A DNA stretch of 64,000 nt, from positions 13,421,081 through 13,485,080 of the forward strand of contig OY992525.1 of the NCBI GenBank assembly GCA_963921215.1. Reading direction: 5' to 3'. This DNA comes from Scoparia ambigualis (taxonomy: Eukaryota; Arthropoda; Insecta; Lepidoptera; Crambidae). The notes beneath the pieces were generated by a model that was not told the DNA's origin, did no database searches, and saw only the letters and a program-made list of their open reading frames with translations. Positions 1-12,485 of the stretch are shown here, one piece after another (the first letter of the stretch is position 1; each line of letters starts with the position of its first letter). Position numbers and translations under genes: made by a program.

Positions 1-565
1 CCCCGACGTAAGCGATTAGAGCTAGAGGCAGCGGAGGAAAAAGCTAAAATAAGAATGGAACTTATTGACAAAAAGCTAGAGTTAGACCTAGCTGACCTAG
101 AAAAAGAATACAGTCCACTAAAAGGTCGTAAGAGTGTTAAAACTCGCACTGACGTCGAGAAACGTTTAGAGCACAGCCAGCAGAAGATGGACAAGAAACA
201 AGGCGCCCGCGCCCCCCAGAATGGTACACCTTCGGGCGAGCTTATTCCACATAATGGACCCATCGAAGTGCTAGCGAACGCACTGAAGCAACTCGTCACG
301 ACTTCCACTAGCAATGGACCTGACCCCCAACACCTTAGCCGTATGAGCACGCCAAGGGATCTACCGAATTCACAGGTGATCCACTAGAATTCAATCAAGC
401 TTACCATGAGTTGACATAAACATGCAGCTTAAGTGATAAGGAGAACGTATGGAGATTGCACTACGCCTACGAAGACCCGCGAAGGACGCGGTCCCTGCTT
501 TATTGATATGTGCAACGTCAACTGACAAGCTGAGCTGATATCAACACTGGAACTGCGATTTGAGT
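1..565 (+). pseudogene. gag: BEL/Pao gag fragment (degraded)
   Basis: This is the N-terminal and central part of a BEL/Pao-type Gag, a retrotransposon capsid precursor, entering from the left window edge. A charged helical stretch rich in E, K and L opens the piece (about residues 1-40). After a frameshift near 360 comes the family-typical junction of a proline-rich motif with a GDPLEF-like block (about 370-390). A KENVWRL-like block (about 440-460) and a KDAVPALLICAT-like block (about 485-530) follow, each in a different frame. An in-frame stop lies just before the LELRFG-like end. Matches are from memory of the family. The rest of Gag and all of Pol are missing, so this is a relic. It is unlike the intact BEL/Pao element at 34.8-42.7 kb and probably belongs to another lineage. 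Confidence 0.65.
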
Positions 566-837
566 TTTTGCACGAGGAAACATTTAAAATGTCACCAACT
601 GCTAACATAAACATGAAGGCCGCTTGCAGCTACAATCAAAACAAATACAAGCTGCACGATAATAGCAATGCAAATCGTCGCAAGCAACTCAAGAAAGTGC
701 TGCATAGGGATCGATGGCGCCACGTCAAGCGATATGGTATACTTTTTATGTGCCTATCGTCCCGACACGAGAGCGAAAGTTGCATTGCGCTTGTCTGCGA
801 TGAGGAGAACTATCGTAGGTCACACCGTGGGGTACTA

Positions 838-920
838 CACTACCGCCGCCGCCGCCGCTACCGTCGCCACCGCCGGAGCCGCCGCCGTCGCCGCCGCAGC
901 CGCCGCCGGCCGCCCAGAAT
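838..920. repeat. GCC/CCG trinucleotide-rich low-complexity tract
   Basis: An imperfect run of GCC, CCG and GTC triplets in otherwise AT-rich sequence. It generates long Arg-rich and Ala-rich open frames (568-1029 and 668-982) that look like by-products of composition. The 566-1030 stretch around it has no other recognisable content. Confidence 0.7.
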
Positions 921-1030
921 ACTCCACGCGCATCAACAACGTCGTTGTCGACAGAGACTGCAACGCATGTGGATCATACTGACCAGACACCTAAGACATG
1001 GTATAACGCATTACGCTTTTGTGGAATGAT

Positions 1031-2154
1031 CAACCCGATAGCGAAACAAAGACGTCCGTTAAGACACTTATGACGTCACAAGATTTAACTAGTTTATCTA
1101 TTCCCGATGCGACTAGATAGATTCTCTTCCTGGTTGAGGTTACTGATAGTAATGGCTACAGTTTTAATTTTTTTAAATACCTTACCTCGGTGAGCACGAA
1201 ATGAACAGACGGGCAGCTTCACCGCCGCCTAGATAGCTGCAATAAAGAAAGGAAACTGAATTGAACGCAGTAATCAGCTACTTACCTTGTCATCGTTCCT
1301 CGACGACCAGTTTGTGTACTACGTTGTAGCAGATGCATCAACGCTGCAACCAGGATCTTACCTGATACTAAAAACCTACTACCGCGAAAAAGCTGCACAC
1401 ACGTCGCTAAGATTCATTTGGTTTACGAGTGCTGAACCAGCACTAGGGTGGGGTGTGTTAGCGACGCGCTCTAAAGAGTTTTTATTACCTACGAGTATTA
1501 TGTTATTCTTTTAAAAAGGATAATGCGGCTGTCAGTTTAATTCATCTGTCAATTGTTTTCTCACTGAGTGACGCCGCATTACTCCCTAGCGGAACTAATT
1601 TTATTGTTATACTGTTTTTACTTTATTAAATACTTACTTAAACATCTAAAGGCGTACTTACTGAGACTCCACCGGCACCAGTAACAATCACTTTTACTGT
1701 AACATACAGGAACAATGCAAAAAGCCTCGCAGTGCGGGCGGGCTCGTCCGAGCCCGCCACCAGGTGCGCGATGTCAAGTAAGCACTTTTGTGGGAATATG
1801 ATTTTGCATTGCATTGCATAGGTGTTTTATTCATTGCGTTTGTATTTCATTCATTGCATTATTTCTAAACGTAAGGTAAGAATCGTATAAACATCAACTG
1901 GTTCCGTGCACACCAAAAAAACAATTTATGAGGATTTCAATATCTTTGCATCAGCCATTACTGCAACACGAATTTTTAGTTTTATCTAGATGAACGATAG
2001 TAGGTAGTAGTGTACAATTGAGAGCAAAATAATATGTAAAATGTAACCCTTATCAGGTACCAGTGGTACTAGAGATAAATACTTTTTAATCATTCGAAAA
2101 AAATGTCAGCCACTGACTATGAGTTTGACAACAATTTAACATCTGCTTCTTAGC
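1031..2154. other. Unassigned AT-rich stretch
   Basis: I recognise no gene here. It holds one perfect GC-rich inverted repeat (1737-1758), an imperfect TTGCATTGCATTGCAT run near 1803-1858, and short open frames without family resemblance. The 1287-1514 frame does not start with ATG. Confidence 0.5.
1737..1758. other. Perfect GC-rich hairpin, 10-bp stem
   Basis: GGCGGGCTCG is followed by two bases and its exact reverse complement. The stem is wholly G/C except one pair and stands out from the AT-rich surroundings. No function can be assigned. Confidence 0.7.
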
Positions 2155-2306
2155 TTTATCATCAGCCTATAAACGTTCCACTGCTGGGCACAGGCCTCCC
2201 ACGTGGACAATAGCTCGTGGGGTATTGGGCCATAACCCCCCACGCTGGTCCAATGCGGATTGGGGGGTTTTAACGACTGCCATCTTACGACAACAACGGG
2301 GACCAA
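2155..2306 (-). mobile_element. Lepidopteran SINE fragment, 5'-truncated
   Basis: It shares a long near-identical block with the full-length SINE at 57805-58125, including CCACTGCTGGGCACAGG and the CATCAG end. Read on the minus strand it ends in a (GATGAT)-type tail, as SINEs and RTE-type LINEs do. The tRNA-like head present at 58 kb is missing here. Confidence 0.75.
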
Positions 2307-2458
2307 AATATTCACCTACCCAACCCTTAAGACAATATGAAGACTTGGTAATGTGATTAGGTAAAATACGAGCATGTTTTATTAAAATTTGCTGATTTAG
2401 AATTTACTTACATGTGAGTGAAATAATATGCGTTTGTGTTGTATAGAAGAGCATAAGA

Positions 2459-2964
2459 GCGCATCTACGGCTGCAAGTCCATCCAAATTCAGCAGAGTGG
2501 AGCTTAATTAAAAAAAATATTTACTGGAGGTAAAAATAAATTTGATAAGGAGGCAGTGTTTTATGGGGATAAAAAGAAATAAATTATACTTAATGTATAT
2601 TTCTTACACTTCCTCTATTTCATTTTCAATTGTTTTAAATACATATTACTTAATCATATAGTAGTATATAATTTTGTTCAATTGTAATAAGTAGGTACTT
2701 ATATAATTGTAAAGGCAAGCGCGTAGCTACGGCTGCAAGTCTACCCAAATTCAGCAGAGTGGAGCTTAATTAAAAATTATTTACAGAAGGTAAAAAGAAA
2801 TTTCATAACGAGGCAGTGTTTTATGGGGACAAAAAGAAAGAAATAATACTTAATGTATATTTCTTACACTTCCTCTATTCAAATTTCATTTAATTTTCAA
2901 TTAGTTTAAAGAAATATTACTTAATCATTATAATAGTATATAATTTTGTTCAATTATAATAAGG
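2459..2964. repeat. Tandem direct duplication, two units of about 235-245 bp
   Basis: Unit 1 (2459-2691) and unit 2 (2720-2964) share CTACGGCTGCAAGTC, TCAGCAGAGTGGAGCTTA, GAGGCAGTGTTTTATGGGG and the TTTTGTTCAATT end. They differ by scattered substitutions and short indels. The repeat period is about 262 bp. It ends directly against the Ty3/Gypsy 5' LTR at 2972, so it may belong to the target locus or to an older LTR. No coding capacity is seen. Confidence 0.85.
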
Positions 2965-2971
2965 ATATATA

Positions 2972-3180
2972 TGTCGGAGATTACGCTGGTTCGGACGCCA
3001 GCGCCACTTGTTGGCACTTGACAGAGTCTATGACGCGGGTCGCGGTGGCTAGACGGAGCGGAGAGGAGAGCAGTCTCGTTGTAGCAGCCACACAGACACT
3101 ACGTCATAGAAACTGTCGCGCGTCCTACCAAGTTTATTGTTAAAGAATAGCGAATAGTGTTTTATTACATAGTAGATACC
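2972..3180 (+). repeat. Ty3/Gypsy 5' LTR (end uncertain)
   Basis: It begins TGTCGG, identical to the 8705 copy for 18 bp. The right end cannot be fixed because the 3' LTR is truncated. The boundary given is the last AT-rich stretch before the gag leader. I see no clear primer-binding site. Confidence 0.5.
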
Positions 3181-3239
3181 CAATTGTATTAAGTGTTATT
3201 AATGCAACCGACACTACCCTACGAACGCCTACCTGTATT

Positions 3240-4130
3240 ATGGCTGAGAATAACGCCCAAGAAATACAATCGCCGTTATCAGAAGTGGGATCCGTGTTGG
3301 TTACAAACAAAACCGTTGAAAAAAATGTTCGTTGGCGTGCTATTTTCGAGCAACAAAATCAAACATGCGAGCACTCATCGAGGCACTTCAAGCGCCGAAA
3401 AAAAACTATCCCGTGGAGTTGCCTGAGTTCAATCCCGATAAGGCAAATACGGACGAAAGATCGTGGTGTGCGACAGCAGATTTGTGTTTTGTAGAAATCC
3501 GTTATTTGGCGGTCAACTTGTTTTGGCAATTAGTAAGGCGTTAAAAGGAGCAGCGTCTACGTGGCTATCGCAAATTGTCTATCAAGGTATGACATGGAAC
3601 GAGTTTAAAAGTTTGTTTACGAACAGATTTGTTTCAACCGAGACTTTGGCGGGAACCCTCATTAACCTAAACTGTGACAAACCCAACGAAAAAGAGACCT
3701 TAGTTGCATATGCGAACCGTCTGATGACGTCACTTATAAACCGTTGGAAGGATGTGGATAAAGAGCAAATCTCCATTGCCACCGTACTAGCCCACATATC
3801 ACAACATGATATCAGGTTGCAACGTTTGGCCTTTACTATAGAGATTACGTCGAGAGAACGATTGCAACAAGAGCTTAATGCTTTTTCACATCTAAATCGC
3901 AAGATAAGCACTCCCGGTGAACACTTAGGTGTGTCAGAGGCAAAACGAGCAAAACCACTGCACTCATATGTTTCAACTGCGATAAAATTAACCACAAGCG
4001 TTCGGAGTGTAGAATAATGCCTCTAGATGCCAAGGGACGACCTACAACGCATAAAGCAGCGAGTCAAGCAGCCCAGCGGCCAGCAGCGAAGCAATTCGTG
4101 TGCTACAAATGCGGGAAGCCTAGGGATGTC
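3240..4130 (+). pseudogene. gag: Ty3/Gypsy gag (frameshifted)
   Basis: Gag is the structural polyprotein that packages retrotransposon RNA. The ATG at 3240 opens a short N-terminal segment. The reading then shifts near 3460-3490 into a second frame that runs to 4017. That frame carries the Retrotrans_gag-like core (about 3540-3900): an A-STWL motif, W-EFK-LF, and a later A--L--SL--RWK stretch. A CX2CX4 zinc-knuckle start (CYKCGK) sits at about 4100-4115 in another frame. The knuckle is then broken by the inserted TIR element, and its second half (KHC) appears right after the insertion near 4877. At least two frameshifts separate the parts, so no full Gag can be made. Confidence 0.75.
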
Positions 4131-4875
4131 GGAAATGAAAAAAAAATCGATATATCGATACATCGATATTTTTAAAAATATCAATATCGACCTCGATATA
4201 TCACGAAAAAAATATCGATATATCGATATATCGGTCAAACTTTTAACCGACTTTAAAAAAAAGAAGAACCTCCTGGTTTTTTTGAAGTCGATTAAAAATA
4301 TAATCTAGATTAGCCTAGCCCGGTAATAAAAATAGATTTTTTATTTTAAATTATTATTTTAAAAATTGCACTTACAACAAAAAAATCAGTTAAGCCAGTA
4401 TTTGTCACGCAGTGAGAGTAAAAAAACTCTATTTTTGACGTGTTTCACCGTCAGCCGGCTCCTGTTGTTAGGAACCGCCAGATTTACGGCAGAAGTCACT
4501 CTCTCTGACGACACGAAGGAAGACGTAGGTGTTAAATATTTCCGTTGCGTAGACGCAGCACACAAACACACATGACATGACTTGATTGAAGCAATGCACT
4601 GACAGTGACAGTTACGCACTCACTACCACAGATTGGATTAATGAAATTCAGCACAACTATTTTATTTATATAATCATTTACGGCTTTGAATTCTAGCGAA
4701 TTTAATTAGATCGTGATAAGATAATAAATAAAAAAATATCGATTTTGATACGAATTTCGATATTGGGTATTTTGTATCGATGTATCGAATATCGGGAAAA
4801 AAATATCGTCCAAAAATATCGATATATCAAACAAAAAATATCGATATATCGATGTATCGATATTTTGTCAACAAG
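4130..4875. mobile_element. Non-autonomous TIR element with ATCGATAT-rich ends
   Basis: About 745 bp inserted inside the Gypsy zinc knuckle. Both ends consist of repeated ATCGATATATCGAT-like units facing each other (4145-4230 and 4735-4865). The central part has no transposase-like frame. Flanking 8-mers (GTCGGAAA left, GTCAACAA right) are only partly alike, so the target-site duplication and superfamily stay open. Its removal would rejoin the CX2C and HX4C halves of the knuckle, which supports a real insertion. Confidence 0.7.
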
Positions 4876-7800
4876 CATTGCGATCCGGTGCACCAACAGC
4901 GGCGGCCAAGTAGACAGTACCGGAACGGCGCGGAACGAGCGACGTGTGGATGTTTGCGTCGTCCAATCACCTTTGGGTACTTTGGAACATAAAGGTGAGC
5001 GATATTTAATTGTTTTTCGTACGATTCGGGTGCTGAATGCTCGTTGGTTAAAGATAGTGTTGCGCCTAGATTAAGAGGCAAACGTTTTAATAATGTTATT
5101 GTGTTGACCGGTATAGGTCAAACACAAGTATTCTGCACAGAGCAGATTTTAAGTTGCGTAACGATTAGCGATCATCCTCTCGAGATTTTATTCTATGTTT
5201 TACCGGACGGTTATTTGCAAAATGAAATTATATTTGGATGCGAAATTTTAAATCAAGGGTTTTCTGTAAACATGACGGCCACTAAGTTTTCATTAAGCAA
5301 AAGTATTACTGTGAATTCTTTAATTTCTTGTGAACCTACCTCCGATCTGAATAATATCGATACAGATGTTACAGACGTAAACAAAATGAAACTTTAAAAA
5401 TTACTGAATAGATTTTCCGAGTTTTTCATTGTTGGTTTGCTACACGAGTTAACACAGGTGAACTAAAAATAAGATTAATTGACCCGACCCGTACAGTACA
5501 GCGACGCCCCTATAGGATGTCTGCGGATGAACGTAGCATTATTCGTGATCGAGTGAAGGAGTTGTTAGACGCTAACATTATTAGACCTAGCTGTTCTCCA
5601 TTTGCAAGCCCTGCCCTTTTAGTGAAAAAGCGAGATGGCTCAGACCGTATGTGTATTGATTACCGCGAATTAAATAATAACACTGTCTCGGACCGGTATC
5701 CTCTTCCGTTGATCACCGATCAAATTTCGCGTCTTAGTGGAGCCAATTTCTTCACCAAATTAGACTGCGCAAGTGGATTTCATTTAATTTCAGTAAATGT
5801 AGAGTCAATTGAGACCACTGCCTTCATAACGCCGTAAGGCCAGTATGAGCACTTGACCATGCCCTTTGGGTTAAAGAATGCAATTTCTGTATTCCAGCGA
5901 GCCATAATGAACGCTCTAGGTAACCTAGCTTATGATTATGTTATAGCTTACGTTGATGACGTGTTGATAGTGTCGCAAGATGTAGAAACCGGTTTAGAGA
6001 GGCTTAACGTGGTTTTAGAGACTTTAACAAAGGCTGGTTTCTCTTTGAACCTCAAGAAATGCTCCTTCCTTAAAAAGAAGGTAGAGTTTCTGGGATTTGA
6101 AGTAGAGGCAGGCCAAGTAAAACCTAATCGTAGGAAAGTAGAGGCGTTAACAGCTTTGCCACCTCCACAGACAGTCTCACAGCTTAGGCAGTTTATAGGT
6201 TTGGCTTCATATTTCCGCCAATTTATCCAAAATTTCTCTCGTATGATGGCCCCTTTGTACAGGCTCACTTCTCTCGCTAGTGAGACGCTAGCAGCTTAGG
6301 TTATGGAGCGATTTTATTTCAAGTTATTAATGGCAAGCGTCGTGTCGTAGCCTACTTTAGCAAACGAACTTCTTTTGCCGAGAGTAAATATCACTCTTAT
6401 GAATTGGAGACACTTGCAGTAGTGAACTCCATCAAACATTTTCGCCAATATCTTCACAGCAGAAAGTTCACCGTTGTTACAGACTGTAACTCATTAAAAC
6501 CTTCCCAAACTAAACATGATTTGACTCCTAGAGCACACAGGTGGTGGGCTTTCCTCTAATCATTTGACTTCAGTGTGGTCTATAGAGAGGGCAAACGAAT
6601 GTGTCACGTGGATTTCTTTTCCCGAAACCCACTTCCATCGAAACCAAAGTCATTTGACCCCCAATCAGAGCAAAAGCGTATTGACATTGGTAAACTTTCC
6701 TGTAACTGGCTTCAGGCGGAGCAGCAACGTGATGTAGAAATCACTGAGATTATTAGCGACATAGAGAGTGGTGAAATAGATGATCAAGTTGCTAAAACTT
6801 ACGTGTTACGCTCCGGTATACTTAATCGCAAGATCCAACGCAATGGTAGGTCTAAATGCTTACCTTATTTACCCCGTGCGCTAAGATGGTCTGTTGTTAA
6901 TAACTTTCATGACTCACTTGTCCACCTTGGTGTTGATAAGACTCGTGAAAAGCTCTTTAATTTTGATTGGTTTCCGGGAATGGCTCAGTATGTCAAAAAG
7001 TTTGTTGAAAGTTGTGTCACATGTAAAGTAGCGAAATCCCATTCCGGCAAAGTCCAAGCTGAACTCCACCCGATATCCAAAGTGACCACCCCGTGGCACA
7101 CAGTGCATATAGATGCGACAGGTAAATTAAGCGGGAAAAATGACAATAAAGAGTACGTTTTTGTCCTTATAGACGTGTTTACAAAATATGTTCTCCTTTT
7201 CCATACGACCAACATAGACTCCAAGAGTAGTATTCGCGCAGTAACTAAAAGTGTAGCTCTTTTTGGTGCTCCAACTCGTATCATAGCAGATCAAGGTAGA
7301 TGCTTTGCTAGTAAGGAATTTCGCGATTTTTGTAATGACAAAAATATAAAATTGCATCTCATAGCGACCGGCTCTTCGCGAGCAAACCGCCAGGTAGAGC
7401 GCGTTATGAGTGTTTTAAAGGGAATGTTAACAGCAGTAGAGACTTGTGGGGACAAGTCATGGCAGGACGCGTTAGGAGAGGTCCAACTGGCAATTAATTG
7501 TACAATAAATCGCGTCACTAAAACTTCCCCTCTTGAGCTTTTGATTGGCAAAGTCGCACGACCTTTATCGCTTATGTGTAGTGATTTTGATACTGAAATT
7601 GACATTGAAGAGATTCGCGAAGTAGCATATCAAAATATTCAAAAGTCCGCGGCATATGATAAAGCTCGCTTTGACAGTACAAAGGCGGTTGTTAGGAAGT
7701 TCGCAGTTGATGATTTCGTATTGCTAAAGAACGAAGAGCGTAACTAAACCAAGCTAGACCCAAATTTAAAGGCCCGTTTAAAATTATTGAGGTACTGGAT

Positions 7801-7945
7801 GGTGATCGTTATACGTTGAAAGCTTTAAATTCCAATCGTACTTACAAGTACGCACATGATCGGTTGAGAAGGATGCCAGAGGGTCATGTACCAGTCGAGG
7901 TTAAAGTTGAGGTACAAGTTGATCACAGTCGTGATGATGATTAAA
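4876..7945 (+). pseudogene. pol: Ty3/Gypsy pol (protease-RT-RNase H-integrase)
   Basis: Pol supplies protease, reverse transcriptase, RNase H and integrase. A retroviral-type aspartic protease site, DSGAECS, lies at about 5022-5042 just after a frameshift. Reverse transcriptase runs 5517-6299 and holds LPLI-D-I, FTKLD and the catalytic YVDD (about 5950). A TAA at 5836-5838 interrupts it. The tether between RT and RNase H appears deleted at 6299, where the frame jumps to the GYGAILFQ part of RNase H. RNase H has a TAA at 6557-6559. The integrase part (to 7747) has an H2C2 zinc-binding region (about 6909-7030) and the D,D,E triad in HIDATG, IADQG and QVERV. After a TAA at 7745-7747 and a frameshift, the C-terminal FKGPFKIIEV-like module continues to about 7945. 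Clearly inactive. Confidence 0.88.
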
Positions 7946-8722
7946 TTTTTGTGCTGAGGGAACTCGTTGAGCCGTAGATAAGTCGACCATACCAGTAGAT
8001 ATTACATAGTCGTAGCCTGGTAAAAATCGGTGTCTCTTGAGGAAACTCAAGTAGTCCGTGGGTGCGCGGTGCGTGTTTGGCTCTGGCGTAGGTCGTGGTC
8101 TATCAAGACCGTACAGTGTGGTCTGTGGAGGATGCAGACGTGGTCTATCAGGACCGTAGTGTGTAGTCGGAGGGTGATGCACACGTGCGCTGAGTTCCAC
8201 CGAGGTGGATGCGCGTAAGCGATGAGATCGCTGTTCGGCTGTGAGGGCCGTGGTGAATAGAGGTACTCGAGTATCCTGCAGATTTATTGACGAGTGTCAT
8301 TATTGAAGTGTTAAAGTGAACGGTCATGATACACGGCCCTGGCTACTTCTGTGTAGGTACTTAAAAGAAGATGTTATTAGTGATTTCTGATTAAGCTCAG
8401 TGTGCGTAAATTGTTATGTTGTTAGTTTGTAGTTCTTACTACTGTTAGTTAGTAGTTAGCTACCTTATTAGCTAAGTTAGTAATTTATGTTCATAATCAT
8501 AGTTACCTTGCACTAAAAAAGTGATTTAAAGCTTGTGAAAGTTATGTTGAAATACTTAAAGATGTTGGAAAAATTTCAAGGTTTATTTACTTCCGAGAAA
8601 CCATGAACAAGAGAGTAGTCCAGATGGACCGTAGTGAACAGATTCTCCTGGTTGATGTTTGTTTGTAGATTAACACACGAGGACGTGTACAAGCAGTATG
8701 GCCGTGTCGGAGATTACGCTGG
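7946..8722 (+). other. Gypsy 3' untranslated region and 18-bp LTR remnant
   Basis: Non-coding stretch after pol. It contains repeated GTGTGGTCTGTGGAGG-like words near 8080-8180 and ends in GAGGACGTGTACAAGCAG-type sequence, common just before Gypsy 3' LTRs. The LTR start TGTCGG follows at 8705. Confidence 0.55.
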
Positions 8723-8926
8723 ATAAGCTCATTACAAACACACACACCAAACTAGTGCAATGTAATTTTTTTTTTTAAATTTAATTAATCATTAATGGTA
8801 CTTACTGGACTGAAATTTTTCAGCCAACCCACTCGCGATATTATTATTTAACATATTTAATTTGATATAAAATACTTTTCATCCATTAACCTTCTCGGTG
8901 AAGGTCGTTCTATACTCAGATCTTAG

Positions 8927-11900
8927 ACTATTAGTAAAAAAGTGGATGAATTTCAAGAGAAAGATAGCTGTTGGTCTTTGTTAAATATTTTGTATGTTGA
9001 AGTGAACATTAATAAGTATTCCCCTCTAAGGGGTTCATCTTTTATGGAATTACCTAAATCAATAAAAGCCAAAAAGGCCTGCATAAATGTAAGAAATAAT
9101 GATGATTATTGTTTTGCGTGGACAATAATGGCAGCGTTATACCCTGCTAAAAAAATGCTTGCCGTGTGAAATCATACCCTCACTTTAGTACAGTGTTAGA
9201 TTTGAGTAATATTACGTTTCCAGTATCCTTAACTGACATTCAGACATTCGAAAATAATAATAATAACATTAGTATCAATATTTATGGATTGAACATAAAT
9301 AAAATTACAGGTCCGTTGTACTAAACAAGTTCACGTAAAACACACCATATTAACATGTTGCTATTACAAAATGAGTCCATGTCCCACTATTGCCTTATAA
9401 AAAATTTGCCAAAGTTACTGAGAAACCAAATTACGAAGCTTCATGGTAAAATTTACTTTTGCGATGATTGTTTAATGTTTTTTAAAACAGCCAGTGTATA
9501 CGAACAACATGTCTGCGGTGGTGTTTCGACTGTTTTACCTGAGAGTGGCACTATTCTTCAATTCCAAAATTACCAACGTATGCAAAATGTACCTTTTGTA
9601 ATATATGCTGACTTAGAGTCATTTTTACTGCCGTGTGATGAAATCCTAAAAACTGGAAATTGTACTTTGAATATTCAAAAACATATACCGGCCGCTTTTG
9701 CTTATTATATTGTTTGTAATTATGATAGCTCGTTAAATCGTTTAGTATCTTACCGTGGTAAAGACTGCGCTGAAAAATTCGTATTTCTTTTGCAAAAGGA
9801 CGTAAAAGCTCTCTATAACGTACTTTGTGATAAGTCAGAAAACCCTGAACCAATTATACTAAATGATGATGATAAAATAAGTTTTAATAGTGCCGAATAC
9901 TGTTATTTGTGTTCTAAATTATTAATATCGGACAAAGTGAAAGATCATTGTCATTTTACAGGAAAGTCCAGAGGCGCAGCGCATTCCTATTGCAACCTCA
10001 AATTTCAGTTGCCTAAATTTGTTCCCGTGTTTTTCCACAACTTGGCAGGTTACGATTGCCATATGTTTATTCGTGAACTAAGTCTAATACCAGGTGCAAT
10101 CAAAGTTATACCGAAAAATAAAGAAAACTATATTTCATTATTCATACTAAATTTCATATTTCAGATGACAAATTTGCATCAGTGCGATTTGTCGATTCAT
10201 TTAAGTTCTTGGGTGCAAGTTTAGAACAGTTAGCAAAAAATTTAGAGGAAAAAGATTTAACAAATCTTTATAGAAACTGTAAACATCGAAAGCAATTTAA
10301 TTTGTTACGTAGAAAAGGTGTCTACCCCTACGATTATATGAATAGCTGGGACACGTATGAAGAAACTAGTCTACCACCAAAAGAAAGCTTCTTCAGTAAT
10401 CTTACAAATGAGTTTATATCCGAGTGTGACTATGAACATGCTAAAGAAGTTTGTAATTATTTTAACATAAAAAACCTTGGGGAATACACGGATTTATATG
10501 TTAAGAGCGACGTCTTATTACTTGCAGATATTTTTGAGACTTTTCGTAAAACATGTAAAGAAAATTATTCTTTAGATCCCGCATTTTATCTTACTGCTCC
10601 GAGCCTTAGCTTTGATGCAATGCTTTTGAAAACAAAAGTTCAACTAGAACTTATATCGGATTTAGAAATCATACGCATGATACAAAAAGGCATTCGCGGG
10701 GGTATTTGTTTATGCTCGAATAGATATGCTAGGTCCAATAATAAGTATACAATAAATTTTGACTCTACTCAACCAAGTAATTATTTAATATATATTGATT
10801 GTAACAATTTATATGGATTCGCAATGTGTGGATATTTACCTCACTCTCAATTTACTTTACTTAATAAAGAAGAAATAAGTCAACTACAAATAATGAATGT
10901 TCCAGACGACAGCAATTACGGATACGTTTTAGAAGTAGATTTGGAATATCCAGTAGAACTACATGATTTACACAATGATCTTCCATTATGTGCAGAACAT
11001 TTTGCCCCTCCCGGTTCAAAATGCAAAAAACTTATACCGAATTTATATGACAAGTTTTATTATGTTATACATTACATTCATTTAAAAACATGTTTAAAAC
11101 ATGGCATGCGTCTAAAAAATATTCACAGAGTTATAAAATTCAAACAAAGTCCTTATTTAAAAAAATATATTGACTTAAACACGGAGTTACGACAAAAGAC
11201 GAACTCGTTGTTTGAACAAGATTTTTTCAAACTGCTAAACAATAGCATCTTTGGGAAAACATTGGAAGACACAGAGCTCCGAGTTGACGTGAAGCTGGTA
11301 AATCGGTGGAATGATACTAGAAACAAAACAAAAATATATTACTCTGCTGAACAACTCATTGCGCGTCCTAATTTCCATAGTGCTAGCATTTTTGGAGAAA
11401 ATTTGGTAGCAATTCAACTAAAAAGAGAAAAGGTTATTTTAGATAAACCAATTTACATAGGCTTTTCGGTCTTAGAACTGTCTAAGAGCCATATGTATGA
11501 TTTCCATTACTCCGTAATGAAAAATTTTTACAAACGTAATATATCTCTTTGCTATACGGACACGGACAGTTTATTATATTCTATTAGTACACAAGATTTT
11601 TATTCTGACTTAAAGTCTAACTTCGTACAATATTTTGATACTAGTAATTATCCATCAAGAAACTGTTACAATATTGCTCTAAATAATAAAAAAGTTCCTG
11701 GGCTCTTTAAAGATGAGCTAGGTGGAAAAATATTGTTAGAATTTGTTGGACTAAGATCAAAATTGTATAGCATAAAAACAAATGAATTTGAATATAAAAA
11801 AGCAAAAGGCGTTAAGAAACCGGTCACCAAACAATTGCAATTTGTTGATTACGTAAACACTTTGTCATCTGGTTCGGATTTAAGAAGAAAAAACCTTTAT

Positions 11901-12035
11901 TTTAAATCTATTAAACATGAAGTTTTTACACAGGAACAAAACAAAATTGCTTTATCCAGAAAAGATGATAAGCGTTTTATCCTAAAAGATAATGTAACGA
12001 CTTTATCATGGGGACATCATTCAATAACTCCTTAA
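8927..12035 (+). pseudogene. polB: Protein-primed family-B DNA polymerase (Polinton pPolB)
   Basis: It would replicate the element from protein-primed ends. The N-terminal part (about 8942-9340, frameshifted near 9168 and again later) has the PLRG/ELPK and NNDD-CF-W-I-AAL wording typical of insect Polinton polymerases. A long frame (9355-10224) holds a cysteine/histidine-rich segment, the ExoI motif YADLESF (acidic residues at 9609 and 9615) and the ExoII-like HNLAGYD (about 10039-10060). A frameshift near 10160 leads into the polymerase domain (10182-12035) with IDCNNLYG (PolA, about 10795), LLNNSIFGK (PolB, about 11230) and YTDTDS (PolC, 11553-11570). A KAKGVKK stretch follows near 11800. 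No ATG start is visible; the frame is open only from 8927. Three or more frameshifts, so inactive, though the polymerase motifs are intact. Confidence 0.9.
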
Positions 12036-12485
12036 TTGATAAATGTATGCCTAGTGTTAGTTTGTTACCTCCATGTTATAGATTAATGGAAATTTATATC
12101 GATTTGTATAGAAATGACGCTAAAAAATAAAAACTATGTAATTAAGAATTTGTGTGCCTGTAATTTGTCTTCTACCTTTAACCTGTATTTATCTTAATTG
12201 TTATTACTTACCTGCTACGCCTCGGTTGTCGTAATACCAGACACAATAGATAATGTATTTTTAATGACACATAAATGTGTCGTCCGGTAAACAAAAGGTT
12301 AAATACTTATGTAATAAATTTTCTGTTAAGAAATTGTGCACCTGTAATTTGTATTTATCAATATTGTCATTGTATATCTATCTAAAATAATAAATTACCT
12401 ATTCAAAGTTTGATGTTGCATTCATTTCTACCGCCTTTTACCACCCCACACCTTTTGCTGCCTATTTTATTGTCATATAACTGGA
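12036..12485. other. Post-polB intergenic AT-rich stretch
   Basis: It contains two similar blocks (AAATTTTCTGTTAAGAAATTG near 12318 and AATTAAGAATTTGTGTGCCTG near 12140) that look like a short direct duplication. No gene is recognised. Confidence 0.5.

Larger units (their letters stand above)
2972..8722 (+). mobile_element. Degenerate Ty3/Gypsy LTR retrotransposon
   Basis: The element starts with TGTCGGAGATTACGCTGG (2972-2989), and the same 18 bases return at 8705-8722 in LTR position after the pol region. Between them, in order, are gag, zinc knuckle, protease, reverse transcriptase, RNase H and integrase, the Metaviridae order. The 3' LTR stops after 18 bp, so most of it is deleted. A TIR element is inserted at about 4130-4875. 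Multiple stops and frameshifts make it non-functional. The integrase and polymerase wording recalls mdg3-like insect Gypsy elements, a clade guess only. Confidence 0.85.

Noticed and set aside
568..1029. Arg-rich and Ala-rich open frames
   Set aside because: They arise from a GCC/CCG-rich tract read in different frames. No family resemblance and no supporting start or splice context.
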